From an uncultured bacterium (GTDB lineage: Bacteria; Nitrospirota; Thermodesulfovibrionia; Thermodesulfovibrionales; Dissulfurispiraceae): a DNA stretch of 35,943 nt. The stretch is from assembly GCA_937949555.1 (NCBI GenBank), contig CALEDV010000066.1, forward strand, positions 1 through 35,943, written 5' to 3'. Shown piece after piece: positions 8,586 to 16,260 of this stretch; positions within the stretch are counted from its first letter, which is position 1, and every line of letters starts with the position of its first letter. The notes under the pieces were generated by a model. It was not told where the DNA came from. It ran no database searches and was given only the letters and a program-made list of their open reading frames with translations. Both the position numbers and the translations under genes were made by a program.

Positions 8586-10148
8586 TTAATTGTTGCAGAT
8601 TTTTATAAATCGCTCATCACTGCGTAGGCTGTTGAAGTCCTCACTATTTTTTGCCCTTACCCTGTATTTTTGTTCGAGCTCTATTGCCTTTTGCAGAGAA
8701 TCTAATGCCTGTTCTCTGTCTCCACCTATGCAATGTACTACAGCTTTGTTATACCAAGCCTTTGCATAGGACCTGTTTAGTTTTAATGTGTTTTCAAAGG
8801 ACAACAGTGCCTGTTCGTAGTTCTTGAGATACAGGTTAGCAAGACCTCTACCAAACCATGCCTTATAGTTGTCCTTGTTTAAGGCAATGACAAAGTCAAA
8901 GGACACTATCGCCTCCTCATGAAGTCCAAGATAACTTAGCGCAATAGATTTGCCATACCACGCCTCCTCATCTCCAGGCTTGATGGATATCGCCTGCTCG
9001 TAGGACCTATAAGCCTCTTCATGTCTGCTTAAGCAGCTCAAGGCAATGCCTTTGCCCTGCCAAGGCCTTTCATCTTGGGGATTTATAGCTATTGCCCTGT
9101 CAAAGGATAGCAAGGCCTCATCAAATCTCTCCTGAGCACTCAATAACAACCCCTTTTCATACCACACATCATAAAGTAGGGGATTCAACTCAAGGGCTTT
9201 GTCCATACATTTTAAACCTTCTTCTAAATCTCCTTCTTTATCGCAAAGGATTATCCCCTTTCCGAACAATGCCTCTGTGCTGTCGGGCATTAACTGTAAG
9301 GCCTTGGTGAAATAGGCAATGGCATCCTCATATTTTTCCTTTTCCATGAGGACAACTGCCTTGTTGTTCCATGCCTTGCTATTATACTGATTGGCTTGAA
9401 GTGCCTTGTCAAAACACTCAAGGGCTTTATCAAACAATCGGCTTCGATAATAAAAGCAGCCAAGGGAGAGATACTGCTCTGGCTTAAAGACCTTTGTCAT
9501 ATAGGTGTTGTCTATCTCCTCCATTTTGGAGTCAATGTAATGGAGTAAACTTTTATTATAGTTATATGATGTCCGTTCCAGTGAACGGGGGGTGAGGGAT
9601 GTCTCCACAGCTCCAGCGTATTGTAAAAGCTCATCAACCCTATCACGGATATCCAAAGTAGTTATCCCTTGGTCTTTGAATCCCTCAAGAAATTCTATGA
9701 TCTCCAACTCTGGCATAAGGGTATATATAAGTTTGAGTCTCTGTTGGATGTTTACAATGGAGCCCTTAATGAGAGTCTCAGTATCTTCTGTGGCAGCAGC
9801 GCAGTTTTGTTGACTCGCAGGTATCTTTACATCAGAAGAGACACTTTGAAGTTCCTCTCCCTGCTGTTGTTCTTTCTCCTCGGTTAATTGTTGTTCTGCT
9901 GTTGCTGTCTGTTTATAGGGTGTGCTTTCCTGTTCTTCCTGAGGTTCATTGTTTGATATTTGGGACAATTCTATTTTTGTTTCGGGAACTACTATTTTAG
10001 CCTTTGCCCGCTTCTTTGTTCGGAACATGATCTTTATAAGTAGGACGATTAAGAGCAGAGCTGCCCCAAGGATGAGCATATATGCAGGCACCCCAAAGCC
10101 AGCTATATTGATGGTTATTTCCATCCAGTGCATTTCAGGCAGGTTCAT
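8586..10148 (-). CDS. Membrane-anchored TPR protein within the pyr operon
   Basis: This 520-aa protein has one transmembrane helix (about residues 16-41, [20 protein letters not shown]) followed by a basic stop-transfer stretch. A low-complexity Gln/Glu-rich linker covers roughly 60-110. About seven or eight canonical 34-residue TPRs run from about 220 to 500 ([40 protein letters not shown]). There is no enzymatic domain. It overlaps pyrC by 14 bp, with GGGGAGGA ahead of the ATG, and is followed 25 bp on by carA. It is therefore expressed with pyrimidine genes although nothing in its sequence explains why. A scaffold role is inferred; its partners are unknown. Confidence 0.88.
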   Translation of the reverse strand: MNLPEMHWMEITINIAGFGVPAYMLILGAALLLIVLLIKIMFRTKKRAKAKIVVPETKIELSQISNNEPQEEQESTPYKQTATAEQQLTEEKEQQQGEELQSVSSDVKIPASQQNCAAATEDTETLIKGSIVNIQQRLKLIYTLMPELEIIEFLEGFKDQGITTLDIRDRVDELLQYAGAVETSLTPRSLERTSYNYNKSLLHYIDSKMEEIDNTYMTKVFKPEQYLSLGCFYYRSRLFDKALECFDKALQANQYNSKAWNNKAVVLMEKEKYEDAIAYFTKALQLMPDSTEALFGKGIILCDKEGDLEEGLKCMDKALELNPLLYDVWYEKGLLLSAQERFDEALLSFDRAIAINPQDERPWQGKGIALSCLSRHEEAYRSYEQAISIKPGDEEAWYGKSIALSYLGLHEEAIVSFDFVIALNKDNYKAWFGRGLANLYLKNYEQALLSFENTLKLNRSYAKAWYNKAVVHCIGGDREQALDSLQKAIELEQKYRVRAKNSEDFNSLRSDERFIKICNN

Positions 10149-11430
10149 GACAGTAAATCCTCCCCTTTGTTATTGTGTAAAGAATCTTGCCTGTTAGTTC
10201 ATTGTTTAAAAGGGGTGTGTTTTTCCCCTTTGAATATATATATTCCTCAGTCAGCTTGTATTTACGATGAGGATCAACAATGGTAATGTCAGCATCAGAG
10301 TCTACCTTAAGTGTTCCTGAGCTTATCCGCATTATATTTGAGGGGTTCAAAGACAGTTTTGTTACCAAGTCATTCAATGTCAGTACATCCTCTCTTACAA
10401 GCTCAAGGGACAGACTTAGGGCGGTCTCAAAACCGCTTATGCCAAAGGGGGCGTTGTCAAAATCAAGCATCTTCTCATCTCTGTGGTGGGGTGCATGATC
10501 AGTGGCAATTACATCAATAGTCCCATCTCTTAGACCTTCTTTGATTGCTAAAATGTCCTCTGAAGTTCTCAGGGGGGGGTTAACCTTTGCATTGGTATTG
10601 TATCCCAGCACTGCATCTTCAGTGAGGGTAAAATAGTGCGGACAGGTCTCGGCAGTCACCTTTACACCCTCTTGTTTTGCCCTTCTGATCAACTCTACAG
10701 ACCCACTGGTCGATACATGGGCAATATGCAGCCTCCCACCAGTAATCTTTGCAAGGGCAATATCACGGGCAACCATTATATCCTCTGCTACCCTTGGTAT
10801 CCCTCTCAAGCCAAGGGATGAAGATATAATGCCTTCATTCATAACACCACCCTCAGAGAGAGTCAAATCCTCTGCATGGGATATTATTGGCACATCAAGC
10901 ACCTTTGAATACTCAAGGGCCCTCCTCATTACAAGGCTGTTCATCACAGGCCTGCCATCATCAGAAAAGGCAACTGCCCCTGCCTCATACATCAAGGCCA
11001 TCTCTGCAAGCTCAGTGCCCTTTTGCCCTTTTGTTATGGCGCCAATGGGATATACCTTACAATAACCTTCCTGAAAGGCTTTTCTTATTATGAAGCTTGT
11101 GACTGTGGCATTGTCGTTTACGGGATTGGTGTTAGGCATAGGGCAAAGGGCAGTGAAGCCCCCCCTTAAGGCTGCAAAGGTGCCTGTTTGTATTGTTTCT
11201 TTGTGCTCATAACCAGGCTCTCTGAGATGGGCATGCATATCCACGAGTCCGGGCAAGACAAGCGCACCTTTAGCATCAATTATTCTCATATGGATAGAGC
11301 CGCCTTCAAACTCATTGCTTAGAAATAGCCCTTTAATCATCCCCTTTTCAATAAGTATGCTTCCAATTCCATCAATCCCTTGTGAGGGATCAACAATGTG
11401 TCCCTTTATTATGAGCACCTTCTCAGGCAT
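10135..11430 (-). CDS. pyrC: Dihydroorotase
   Basis: This 431-aa type I amidohydrolase cyclises carbamoyl-aspartate to dihydroorotate, step three of de novo pyrimidine synthesis. Metal ligands are visible in [10 protein letters not shown] (H66, H68), SHAED, HIAHVST and the catalytic aspartate region [10 protein letters not shown]. Length and motifs fit the class I enzymes paired with PyrB. Its ATG overlaps the pyrB stop by 8 bp. Hydantoinase or allantoinase relatives are less likely, because the neighbours are pyrB, carA and pyrR. Confidence 0.96.
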   Translation of the reverse strand: MPEKVLIIKGHIVDPSQGIDGIGSILIEKGMIKGLFLSNEFEGGSIHMRIIDAKGALVLPGLVDMHAHLREPGYEHKETIQTGTFAALRGGFTALCPMPNTNPVNDNATVTSFIIRKAFQEGYCKVYPIGAITKGQKGTELAEMALMYEAGAVAFSDDGRPVMNSLVMRRALEYSKVLDVPIISHAEDLTLSEGGVMNEGIISSSLGLRGIPRVAEDIMVARDIALAKITGGRLHIAHVSTSGSVELIRRAKQEGVKVTAETCPHYFTLTEDAVLGYNTNAKVNPPLRTSEDILAIKEGLRDGTIDVIATDHAPHHRDEKMLDFDNAPFGISGFETALSLSLELVREDVLTLNDLVTKLSLNPSNIMRISSGTLKVDSDADITIVDPHRKYKLTEEYIYSKGKNTPLLNNELTGKILYTITKGRIYCHEPA

Positions 11431-12334
11431 TGTCCCTTCCTACTAGGTAAAGTACTGCCATCCTGACGGCAATGCCGTTGGTCACCTGATCCAGGATAAC
11501 TGCCCTATCTGAATCAGCTACCTCTGAAGATATCTCTATGCCGCGGTTCATTGGCCCAGGATGCATTACTATCGCCCCCGAATCAGCCCTACTGAGCCTT
11601 TCGAAGGTAATCCCATAAAGCTTAAAATATTCCCTTTCTGAGGGGAAAAATGCACTGTCCATCCGTTCTTTTTGCACCCTTAGAGACATAATCACATCAA
11701 CCCCTGTGATACCCTCCTGAAGGTTGTAAAAGACCTTAACCCCTTTAGGTATATGCACAGGCATGAGGGTAGGGGGGCCAACGAATCTGACCTTTGCACC
11801 AAGTGCGCTTAGGCATAGGCTATTTGACCTTGCCACCCTACTGTGCATAATATCGCCCACTATTGCGACCTCAAGACCCTCAAGGGTGCCTTTTTTCTCC
11901 TGTATAGTAAAGGCGTCCAAGAGCGCCTGTGTGGGATGCTCATTTATGCCGTCACCGGCGTTTATAACCGATGCAGAGACTATCTTTGATAAAAAATGAG
12001 GTGTTCCACTGCAAGGGTGTCTCAAGACAATGTAATCAGCACCGTAGGATTGGATAGTTCTTATTGTATCAAGCAGGCTTTCTCCCTTGACAACACTGCT
12101 TGCAGGAACCGAGAAATTCAGTACATCAGCACTCAGCCTTTTCTGGGCAAGCTCAAAGGATGTCCGTGTCCTTGTAGAGGGTTCAAAAAAAAGATTTACC
12201 ATCGTTTTGCCTCTGAGCGCAGGAACCTTCTTGATATCCCTTTTCAGGACATCCTTGAAGGAAAAGGCAGTGGAGAGGATGAGCCTTATCTCCTCTTCTG
12301 CAAGGTCTTTTATGCTTACTAGATCCTTTTTCAA
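11423..12334 (-). CDS. pyrB: Aspartate carbamoyltransferase catalytic subunit
   Basis: This 303-aa enzyme condenses carbamoyl phosphate with aspartate. The carbamoyl-phosphate loop [13 protein letters not shown] (49-61), the [12 protein letters not shown] motif and [11 protein letters not shown] are all present and distinguish it from ornithine transcarbamylase. The open frame starts at a TTG (12332-12334) preceded by AAAGG at about nine bases; no ATG or GTG lies near and the first internal Met is at residue 45, so TTG is the most plausible start. No pyrI regulatory subunit is seen. A 137-bp gap separates it from pyrR with no clear regulatory hairpin. Confidence 0.95.
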   Translation of the reverse strand: MKKDLVSIKDLAEEEIRLILSTAFSFKDVLKRDIKKVPALRGKTMVNLFFEPSTRTRTSFELAQKRLSADVLNFSVPASSVVKGESLLDTIRTIQSYGADYIVLRHPCSGTPHFLSKIVSASVINAGDGINEHPTQALLDAFTIQEKKGTLEGLEVAIVGDIMHSRVARSNSLCLSALGAKVRFVGPPTLMPVHIPKGVKVFYNLQEGITGVDVIMSLRVQKERMDSAFFPSEREYFKLYGITFERLSRADSGAIVMHPGPMNRGIEISSEVADSDRAVILDQVTNGIAVRMAVLYLVGRDNA

Positions 12335-12471
12335 TTAAAAAAACCTTTTAAAGACATTGATAATCCAAAGAATTAGTGTAAATGTTAGGCGTTTTATTGC
12401 ATTTCCAGCGACTTGATGCTGTTTTTATTGCCCTATTGCTAAATAAAGTTAGACCAATGTGTTCAATTACC

Positions 12472-13002
12472 TTAGGGTGTTTGAATCAAAACCCTGTCTT
12501 CTAAGCCCTCTTCCTCAAGGCACACCTCTATATTTTCAGCCTTAGCGGTAGGTATATTTTTGCCCACATAGTCTGCCCTGATCGGCAGTTCTCTGTGTCC
12601 TCTATCTACCAACACTGCAAGTTGTATATGTGAAGGTCTGCCCATATCCATAAGAGCATCCATAGCTGATCGAATGGACCTTCCTGTAAATAACACATCA
12701 TCAATTAAAATAAGCCTTCTACCCGATATATCAAAGGGAATATCCGTTTTCCTAAGAACCGGTTGGGGTTTATTCATGTTGATATCGTCTCTATAAAGGG
12801 ATATGTCTAAGCTGCCAAAGGGTAGTTTAATAGCTTCAATCTCCCATATCTTAGCAGAGAGTCTCTTTGCAAGATGCACACCTCCCCTTTGAATGCCTAC
12901 CAGACAAAGCCCCTCAGCGCCCTTATTTCTCTCTACAATCTCATGGGCAATTCGAGAGATAATCCTCTCAATGTCCTTTTTGTTAAGCAACTCTTTGGTC
13001 AT
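12472..13002 (-). CDS. pyrR: PyrR, pyrimidine operon RNA-binding regulator / uracil phosphoribosyltransferase
   Basis: This 176-aa protein of the phosphoribosyltransferase fold has the PRPP motif RLILIDDVLFTGRSIRSAMD (97-116) and the PyrR-typical GIQRGGVHLAKRL and DISLYRDD segments. In characterised bacteria, PyrR bound to UMP attaches to a hairpin in pyr mRNA leaders and promotes attenuation. A matching hairpin lies in its own leader at 13077-13108, which supports regulation of this operon by its own first gene. Many PyrR proteins also have uracil phosphoribosyltransferase activity. The ribosome-binding site (AGGAAG) is distant and sits inside a leader stem. Confidence 0.95.
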   Translation of the reverse strand: MTKELLNKKDIERIISRIAHEIVERNKGAEGLCLVGIQRGGVHLAKRLSAKIWEIEAIKLPFGSLDISLYRDDINMNKPQPVLRKTDIPFDISGRRLILIDDVLFTGRSIRSAMDALMDMGRPSHIQLAVLVDRGHRELPIRADYVGKNIPTAKAENIEVCLEEEGLEDRVLIQTP

Positions 13003-13010
13003 TGTTAGAT

Positions 13011-13037
13011 AAAAAACTTCCTGTTTCTAAGGGGAAG
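13011..13037 (-). terminator. Candidate attenuator hairpin ahead of pyrR
   Basis: On the minus strand CTTCC pairs with GGAAG across an 11-base loop and is followed by TTTTTT, ending 8 bases before the pyrR ATG. The stem is short, so as a terminator it would be weak. It also buries the only AGGAAG that could serve as ribosome-binding site, so control at translation is an alternative. Its position just downstream of the PyrR-binding hairpin fits an attenuation device. Confidence 0.45.
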
Positions 13038-13076
13038 GTATCTTTATGATGGGGGAGGATTATCATATCTTGTTAG

Positions 13077-13108
13077 CCTTTTCAGTCTCACCGAACTGCT
13101 TTTAAAGG
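13077..13108 (-). promoter_or_regulatory. PyrR-binding RNA hairpin (anti-antiterminator)
   Basis: The minus-strand RNA contains the core AGUUCGGUGAGACUG flanked by CCUUU upstream and AAAGG downstream. It matches the known PyrR-binding loop pattern (AGUCCNGNGAGGCU ... AAGG). A–U, G–C, an unpaired U and two further pairs close a GGUGA loop. Compared with the usual sequence, one C-G pair is replaced by U-A, a compensating change that preserves the stem. It begins almost at the predicted transcription start. Confidence 0.8.
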
Positions 13109-13117
13109 TTCGTAAAT

Positions 13118-13147
13118 ATTAAAGCAGAATGGCAGATAAGTTGTCAA
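13118..13147 (-). promoter_or_regulatory. Sigma70-type promoter of the pyr operon
   Basis: On the minus strand there is a perfect -35 TTGACA (13142-13147), an 18-bp spacer and a -10 TTTAAT (13118-13123). The predicted start near 13111 puts the PyrR hairpin at the very 5' end of the transcript. Confidence 0.75.
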
Positions 13148-13292
13148 AAAAGACAGGGGATAACTTTTGTAGGTATGGCTAAGACAGCAGTTTTAACACT
13201 GCATCATTGAATACAAAATATAGGCTCTTTGAAAATTATGCTCACCTTTTAGGTTAGAACTCTATTACAGTTAAATAAAGTAACAGGACAAT

Positions 13293-13327
13293 AAAAAAGG
13301 CGGCTGAGGTTATCAGCCGCCTTTTTT
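13293..13327 (-). terminator. Rho-independent terminator of the porin gene
   Basis: GGCGGCTGA pairs perfectly with TCAGCCGCC across a 5-base loop, with an A-tract on one side and a T-tract on the other. It lies 21 bp after the porin stop codon. The symmetry would allow it to work in both directions, but all neighbouring genes run on the minus strand. It separates porin transcription from the pyr promoter. Confidence 0.92.
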
Positions 13328-13348
13328 TAAGACTAACTTAACAGGTTA

Positions 13349-14740
13349 TTAGAATGATAAGGATACGCCCTGTCTGAAGGCATAGGCATTGTCAGCGCTC
13401 TTTGTTGCTGAAGGATCAAAGGCTGAACCTGCAAAGAGGTAACCACCCTCTACCCAGTAGTTGAGGTTCCTATCGATCTTATAGGTGATCTTACCATCGA
13501 TTTCCCAACCAAGGTCCTTAGACTTAGGTGCTGATGAGCTCATGATGTGAACATCCTTTGCAGCCCTGAGCCAGAATATGCCAAGGTCAGCGCTGAGGTC
13601 CTTTGTGACATTAGCCTTTGCGCCAAGCTTTAGATAGTGCAGGTTAGCAATGTATGTATTGTCAGCATAGGCTGTCCTGCTGTAGTTCTTTGCTGATGTC
13701 TTTGTACGATAGTCGTAAACATAGGTGAAGTCCTCTTTCCAAGTGCCGCTCTGGAAGGTCTGGAACTGCTTGTTCTTTGATGCATCTGTGCCGTCATCAC
13801 CACTACCATAGCCGTAGGTTAGGCTTAAGGTTACAGGGTCAAGCTTGTAGTCTGCGCCTACTTTGAATGCCCAACCGCTATACTTTACCTCAGGATAACC
13901 CACACCCTGACTCTTTGCCTTACCAGTCTGGATCTCGATGTCGGCCTTTAAGCCAAAACCAGCGATCTTTGTGTCGCCCCTTAGACCAAAGTTCCAGAGG
14001 TGCATTGGGGTTTTGTATGCCCCTGTGCCTATACCCATTCCTACGCTCTGGGCATCCACATAGGATGCATCAAAGCTGAGGTTGGTGTTCTTATCAGGTG
14101 AGTAAGCTGCTACAAAGCTATACAGATTGTGGTCGTCCTCACTCCAGGTATTGTTCTCTGTAACCTTACCATATACTAAAGCAAGGGTAAGCTCTTTGAT
14201 TGGGTTGATGAAGAACATAGCTGCATCATTACCAAACTTGCTGTGATCAAGGAACATGCCATAGCCAAGCTTTGTAGGCTGATGACCAATCTTAAATCCA
14301 GCAGGCACACCAAAAAGGCCTGAGCCCTTGTGCTGAATCCATGCCTCTAATACATAAAGGTCACCCTGCTTGCCGTTACCAACAGGGATTGTGGCTTTGC
14401 CTTCAACAGTCTCTGAACCCCAGACATAATCACTTGAATTAGCTGCACCATTCTCAAGGGAGATTACGGCTGTGGTGTTTGGTGTTACATCGGCCTGTAC
14501 ACGAAGCCTTACCTGCTGATCGAAATAGTTCATGTTACCGCCAACATCCTTATTGAAGTTGTTGGTGTTGTAACGAGTCTCACCTCTGACCCTTACGCTA
14601 CCGCTTACGGTAACCTGGGTTGTCCCCTTTGCCACTATTGCCTTTGTGTCTGCAGGTATCTCTGCAGGGGCTGCGTATGCACTGATTGCACATGCAAGCA
14701 CAAATACTAATGCCATAAAGATTGATACGGTCTTTTTCAC
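13349..14740 (-). CDS. Outer-membrane beta-barrel porin
   Basis: This 463-aa precursor has a clear signal peptide (KKTVSIFMALVFVLACAIS, cleavage probably after AYA near residue 24). The mature part is rich in alternating aromatic and polar beta strands (LRVQADVTPNTTAVISLENG, VTLSLTYGYGSGDDG) and ends GVSLSF with the terminal Phe used by BAM. There are no cysteines after the signal. It starts with GTG (14738-14740), with GGAGGG and AGGA upstream. It has its own promoter, a leader of about 215 nt and a strong terminator, so it is a monocistronic, probably highly expressed gene. Substrate specificity cannot be read from the sequence. Confidence 0.88.
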   Translation of the reverse strand: MKKTVSIFMALVFVLACAISAYAAPAEIPADTKAIVAKGTTQVTVSGSVRVRGETRYNTNNFNKDVGGNMNYFDQQVRLRVQADVTPNTTAVISLENGAANSSDYVWGSETVEGKATIPVGNGKQGDLYVLEAWIQHKGSGLFGVPAGFKIGHQPTKLGYGMFLDHSKFGNDAAMFFINPIKELTLALVYGKVTENNTWSEDDHNLYSFVAAYSPDKNTNLSFDASYVDAQSVGMGIGTGAYKTPMHLWNFGLRGDTKIAGFGLKADIEIQTGKAKSQGVGYPEVKYSGWAFKVGADYKLDPVTLSLTYGYGSGDDGTDASKNKQFQTFQSGTWKEDFTYVYDYRTKTSAKNYSRTAYADNTYIANLHYLKLGAKANVTKDLSADLGIFWLRAAKDVHIMSSSAPKSKDLGWEIDGKITYKIDRNLNYWVEGGYLFAGSAFDPSATKSADNAYAFRQGVSLSF

Positions 14741-14955
14741 TTCCTAACCCTCCATTTTTTACCCTCAGGTTGCTTTGTTTTTCCCTTTGGGTTTCTTGGT
14801 TAGTTCAGCATCTTACCGCCAAGGGCGGGTTCTTATGCCTTAACTTTTCGCTTCCTATGCTGCCATTTCAAGACTTAATTCCTTCATTGTTTTCCCCTTG
14901 CACCACCTCCTGTTGTTTAAATCTCCCGTCCCAAGGGAACGGTCACATAAAAGCA
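14741..14955 (-). other. Long structured 5' leader of the porin mRNA
   Basis: Between the predicted start (about 14955) and the GTG there are roughly 215 untranslated bases. They include a GC hairpin CCGCC-CTT-GGCGG (14816-14828) enclosed by GCAT/ATGC pairing, and an alternative CTTGG/CCAAG pairing that would disrupt it. A 10-codon open frame lies upstream of the hairpin. Mutually exclusive pairings suggest a regulatory leader, but I cannot assign it to a known riboswitch class. Confidence 0.4.
14855..14887 (-). CDS. Possible 10-aa leader peptide upstream of the porin
   Basis: ATG at 14885-14887 begins the frame MKELSLEMAA followed by TAG. AAGGGG precedes it at six bases, a good ribosome-binding site. 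It sits in the porin leader, just upstream of a GC hairpin. It might be a regulatory leader peptide; chance occurrence cannot be excluded. Confidence 0.3.
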   Translation of the reverse strand: MKELSLEMAA

Positions 14956-14961
14956 TGACAG

Positions 14962-14990
14962 TTTACAACATTTTATCAGAGACCTGTCAA
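14962..14990 (-). promoter_or_regulatory. Sigma70-type promoter of the porin gene
   Basis: Minus strand: -35 TTGACA (14985-14990), 17-bp spacer, -10 TGTAAA (14962-14967, four of six consensus bases). Optimal spacing and perfect -35 make it the best candidate in the 676-bp gap. Confidence 0.65.
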
Positions 14991-15383
14991 GCCCTAAAGC
15001 AAGAGAACTTAATCAATAGACATCAATAAACATGCCATGAATAAAAGAGTTGATTTATCGGGTTTGTTTCTTTGCCCTTAAACAGGATATGTGCCTACAA
15101 AAATACACTTTGTGGCGTATATTCACAGTCTTTTAGAGACAACGAATTTGCCCCAAACAAAATTGTTAAAACAGAAAATAGGTTATTATTAACTTTGCAT
15201 CTATAAAAACTACCCCTGTAGTCTTTTCGTAGGGGCAGACAGATATTTATCTTAGACTAAACTACTGCTGTTTTCTATAATGTTAGAGGTCAATTCAATT
15301 TTTATATTCCTGAGAAATCTGGGTTGTATTGTCTCTTTTCAGTTTTTGAACGACCCTATGTGCGTTTATAACTTTAGAACCCA
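14991..15383. other. AT-rich intergenic stretch without recognisable features
   Basis: This stretch lies between the ferredoxin terminator and the porin promoter. It is AT-rich, with no open frame supported by a ribosome-binding site, no repeat copy and no convincing hairpin. CCCCT/AGGGG around 15213-15235 could form a short stem but lacks support. Confidence 0.5.
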
Positions 15384-15416
15384 GAAAAAAAGAAAGGACA
15401 GGGTATATCCCTGCCC
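15384..15416 (-). terminator. Rho-independent terminator of the hcp-ferredoxin unit
   Basis: On the minus strand GGGCAGGG pairs with CCCTGTCC (one G-T pair) across ATATA and is followed by TTTCTTTTTTT. It starts right after the ferredoxin stop codon. Confidence 0.85.
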
Positions 15417-16148
15417 CTATTGTTTTGAAGAAAGGATGTTGCCTCTTACCGATACAATTACTTCTTTTAGGGGGATATCCCTTTTGCTCGCCTCAAGGGC
15501 CTTTTTGACCATCATTGGGAGTTTAGAACAACAGGGGACTTCCATAGACAGTATGGTTATATCTTTTATGCTGCCTTGACTGAATAGCTCTGTAAACTTT
15601 TGGTAGTATCCCTCTATATCGTCAAACTTGGGGCATCCTATCATCACTGTCCTACCCTTCAGAAAATCACCATGGAAATTTCTGTATGCTACAGGGGCAC
15701 AATCAGCGGCGATCAGGAGACTGGCATCCTTAAGAAAGGGCGCTGATGTTGGAACGAGCCTTATCTGCACTGGCCAATGGGAAAGACAGGTAGGCAGTTC
15801 ATCGTAACTACCCGAGGTCGGCGTGTCTGTGACTGCTGGTTTGGATGAAAACTGCCTTATCTGAGTTGAGGGGCAGCCACATGCCATAGGGGGCGCAGGT
15901 TTTGAGCTTTCTATGTGATGTTTTACTGCCTCCTCATCAAAGGGCTCTGCCTCCCTCTCTATAATCCTCAATGCACCTGTTGGGCAACCACCAATGCATG
16001 CCCCGAGGCCGTCACAGAATATCTCAGAGATCATCTTTGCCTTGCCGTCCACTATCTGTAGTGCCCCTTCTGCGCAATCAGTGACACATTGCCCGCAACC
16101 ATTGCATAAACCTTCATTTATCTCAATAATTTTTCTCGTTGTCTTCAT
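15417..16148 (-). CDS. 4Fe-4S ferredoxin-domain protein, partner of hybrid-cluster protein
   Basis: This 243-aa protein has an N-terminal dicluster-like ferredoxin domain. The first site is complete (C15, C18, C21, C25); the second is CDGLGACIGGCP, with C45, C51 and C55 but Leu where the second cysteine would be. The middle and C-terminal parts (about 85-243) form a separate domain with VPTSAPFLKDASLLIAADCAPVA and MEVPCCSKLP. From memory, this two-domain type often neighbours hcp or other anaerobic redox genes. It follows hcp by 112 bp, has a good AAGGAG site, and probably delivers electrons to Hcp (inference). Confidence 0.85.
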   Translation of the reverse strand: MKTTRKIIEINEGLCNGCGQCVTDCAEGALQIVDGKAKMISEIFCDGLGACIGGCPTGALRIIEREAEPFDEEAVKHHIESSKPAPPMACGCPSTQIRQFSSKPAVTDTPTSGSYDELPTCLSHWPVQIRLVPTSAPFLKDASLLIAADCAPVAYRNFHGDFLKGRTVMIGCPKFDDIEGYYQKFTELFSQGSIKDITILSMEVPCCSKLPMMVKKALEASKRDIPLKEVIVSVRGNILSSKQ

Positions 16149-16194
16149 ATTAAATTTCTCCTTATATCTGGAATGTTGCTATTGCCTTCTGCAG

Positions 16195-16231
16195 GGGGAT
16201 TGGGGGGACAACACAGTGTCCCCTTATCCCC
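16195..16231 (-). other. Strong intercistronic hairpin between hcp and the ferredoxin gene
   Basis: GGGGACA pairs perfectly with TGTCCCC across six bases, and an outer GGGGAT/ATCCCC segment can extend the stem. No T-tract follows on the minus strand, so it is not a standard terminator. It may stabilise the hcp message or set the ratio of the two products. Confidence 0.5.
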
Positions 16232-16260
16232 TAATCCTAATATTTCAAAATACTGCTTCT

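Noticed and set aside
12335-12471. Possible second PyrR site between pyrR and pyrB
   Set aside because: No sequence matching the conserved PyrR loop and no T-tract hairpin is present in this 137-bp gap.
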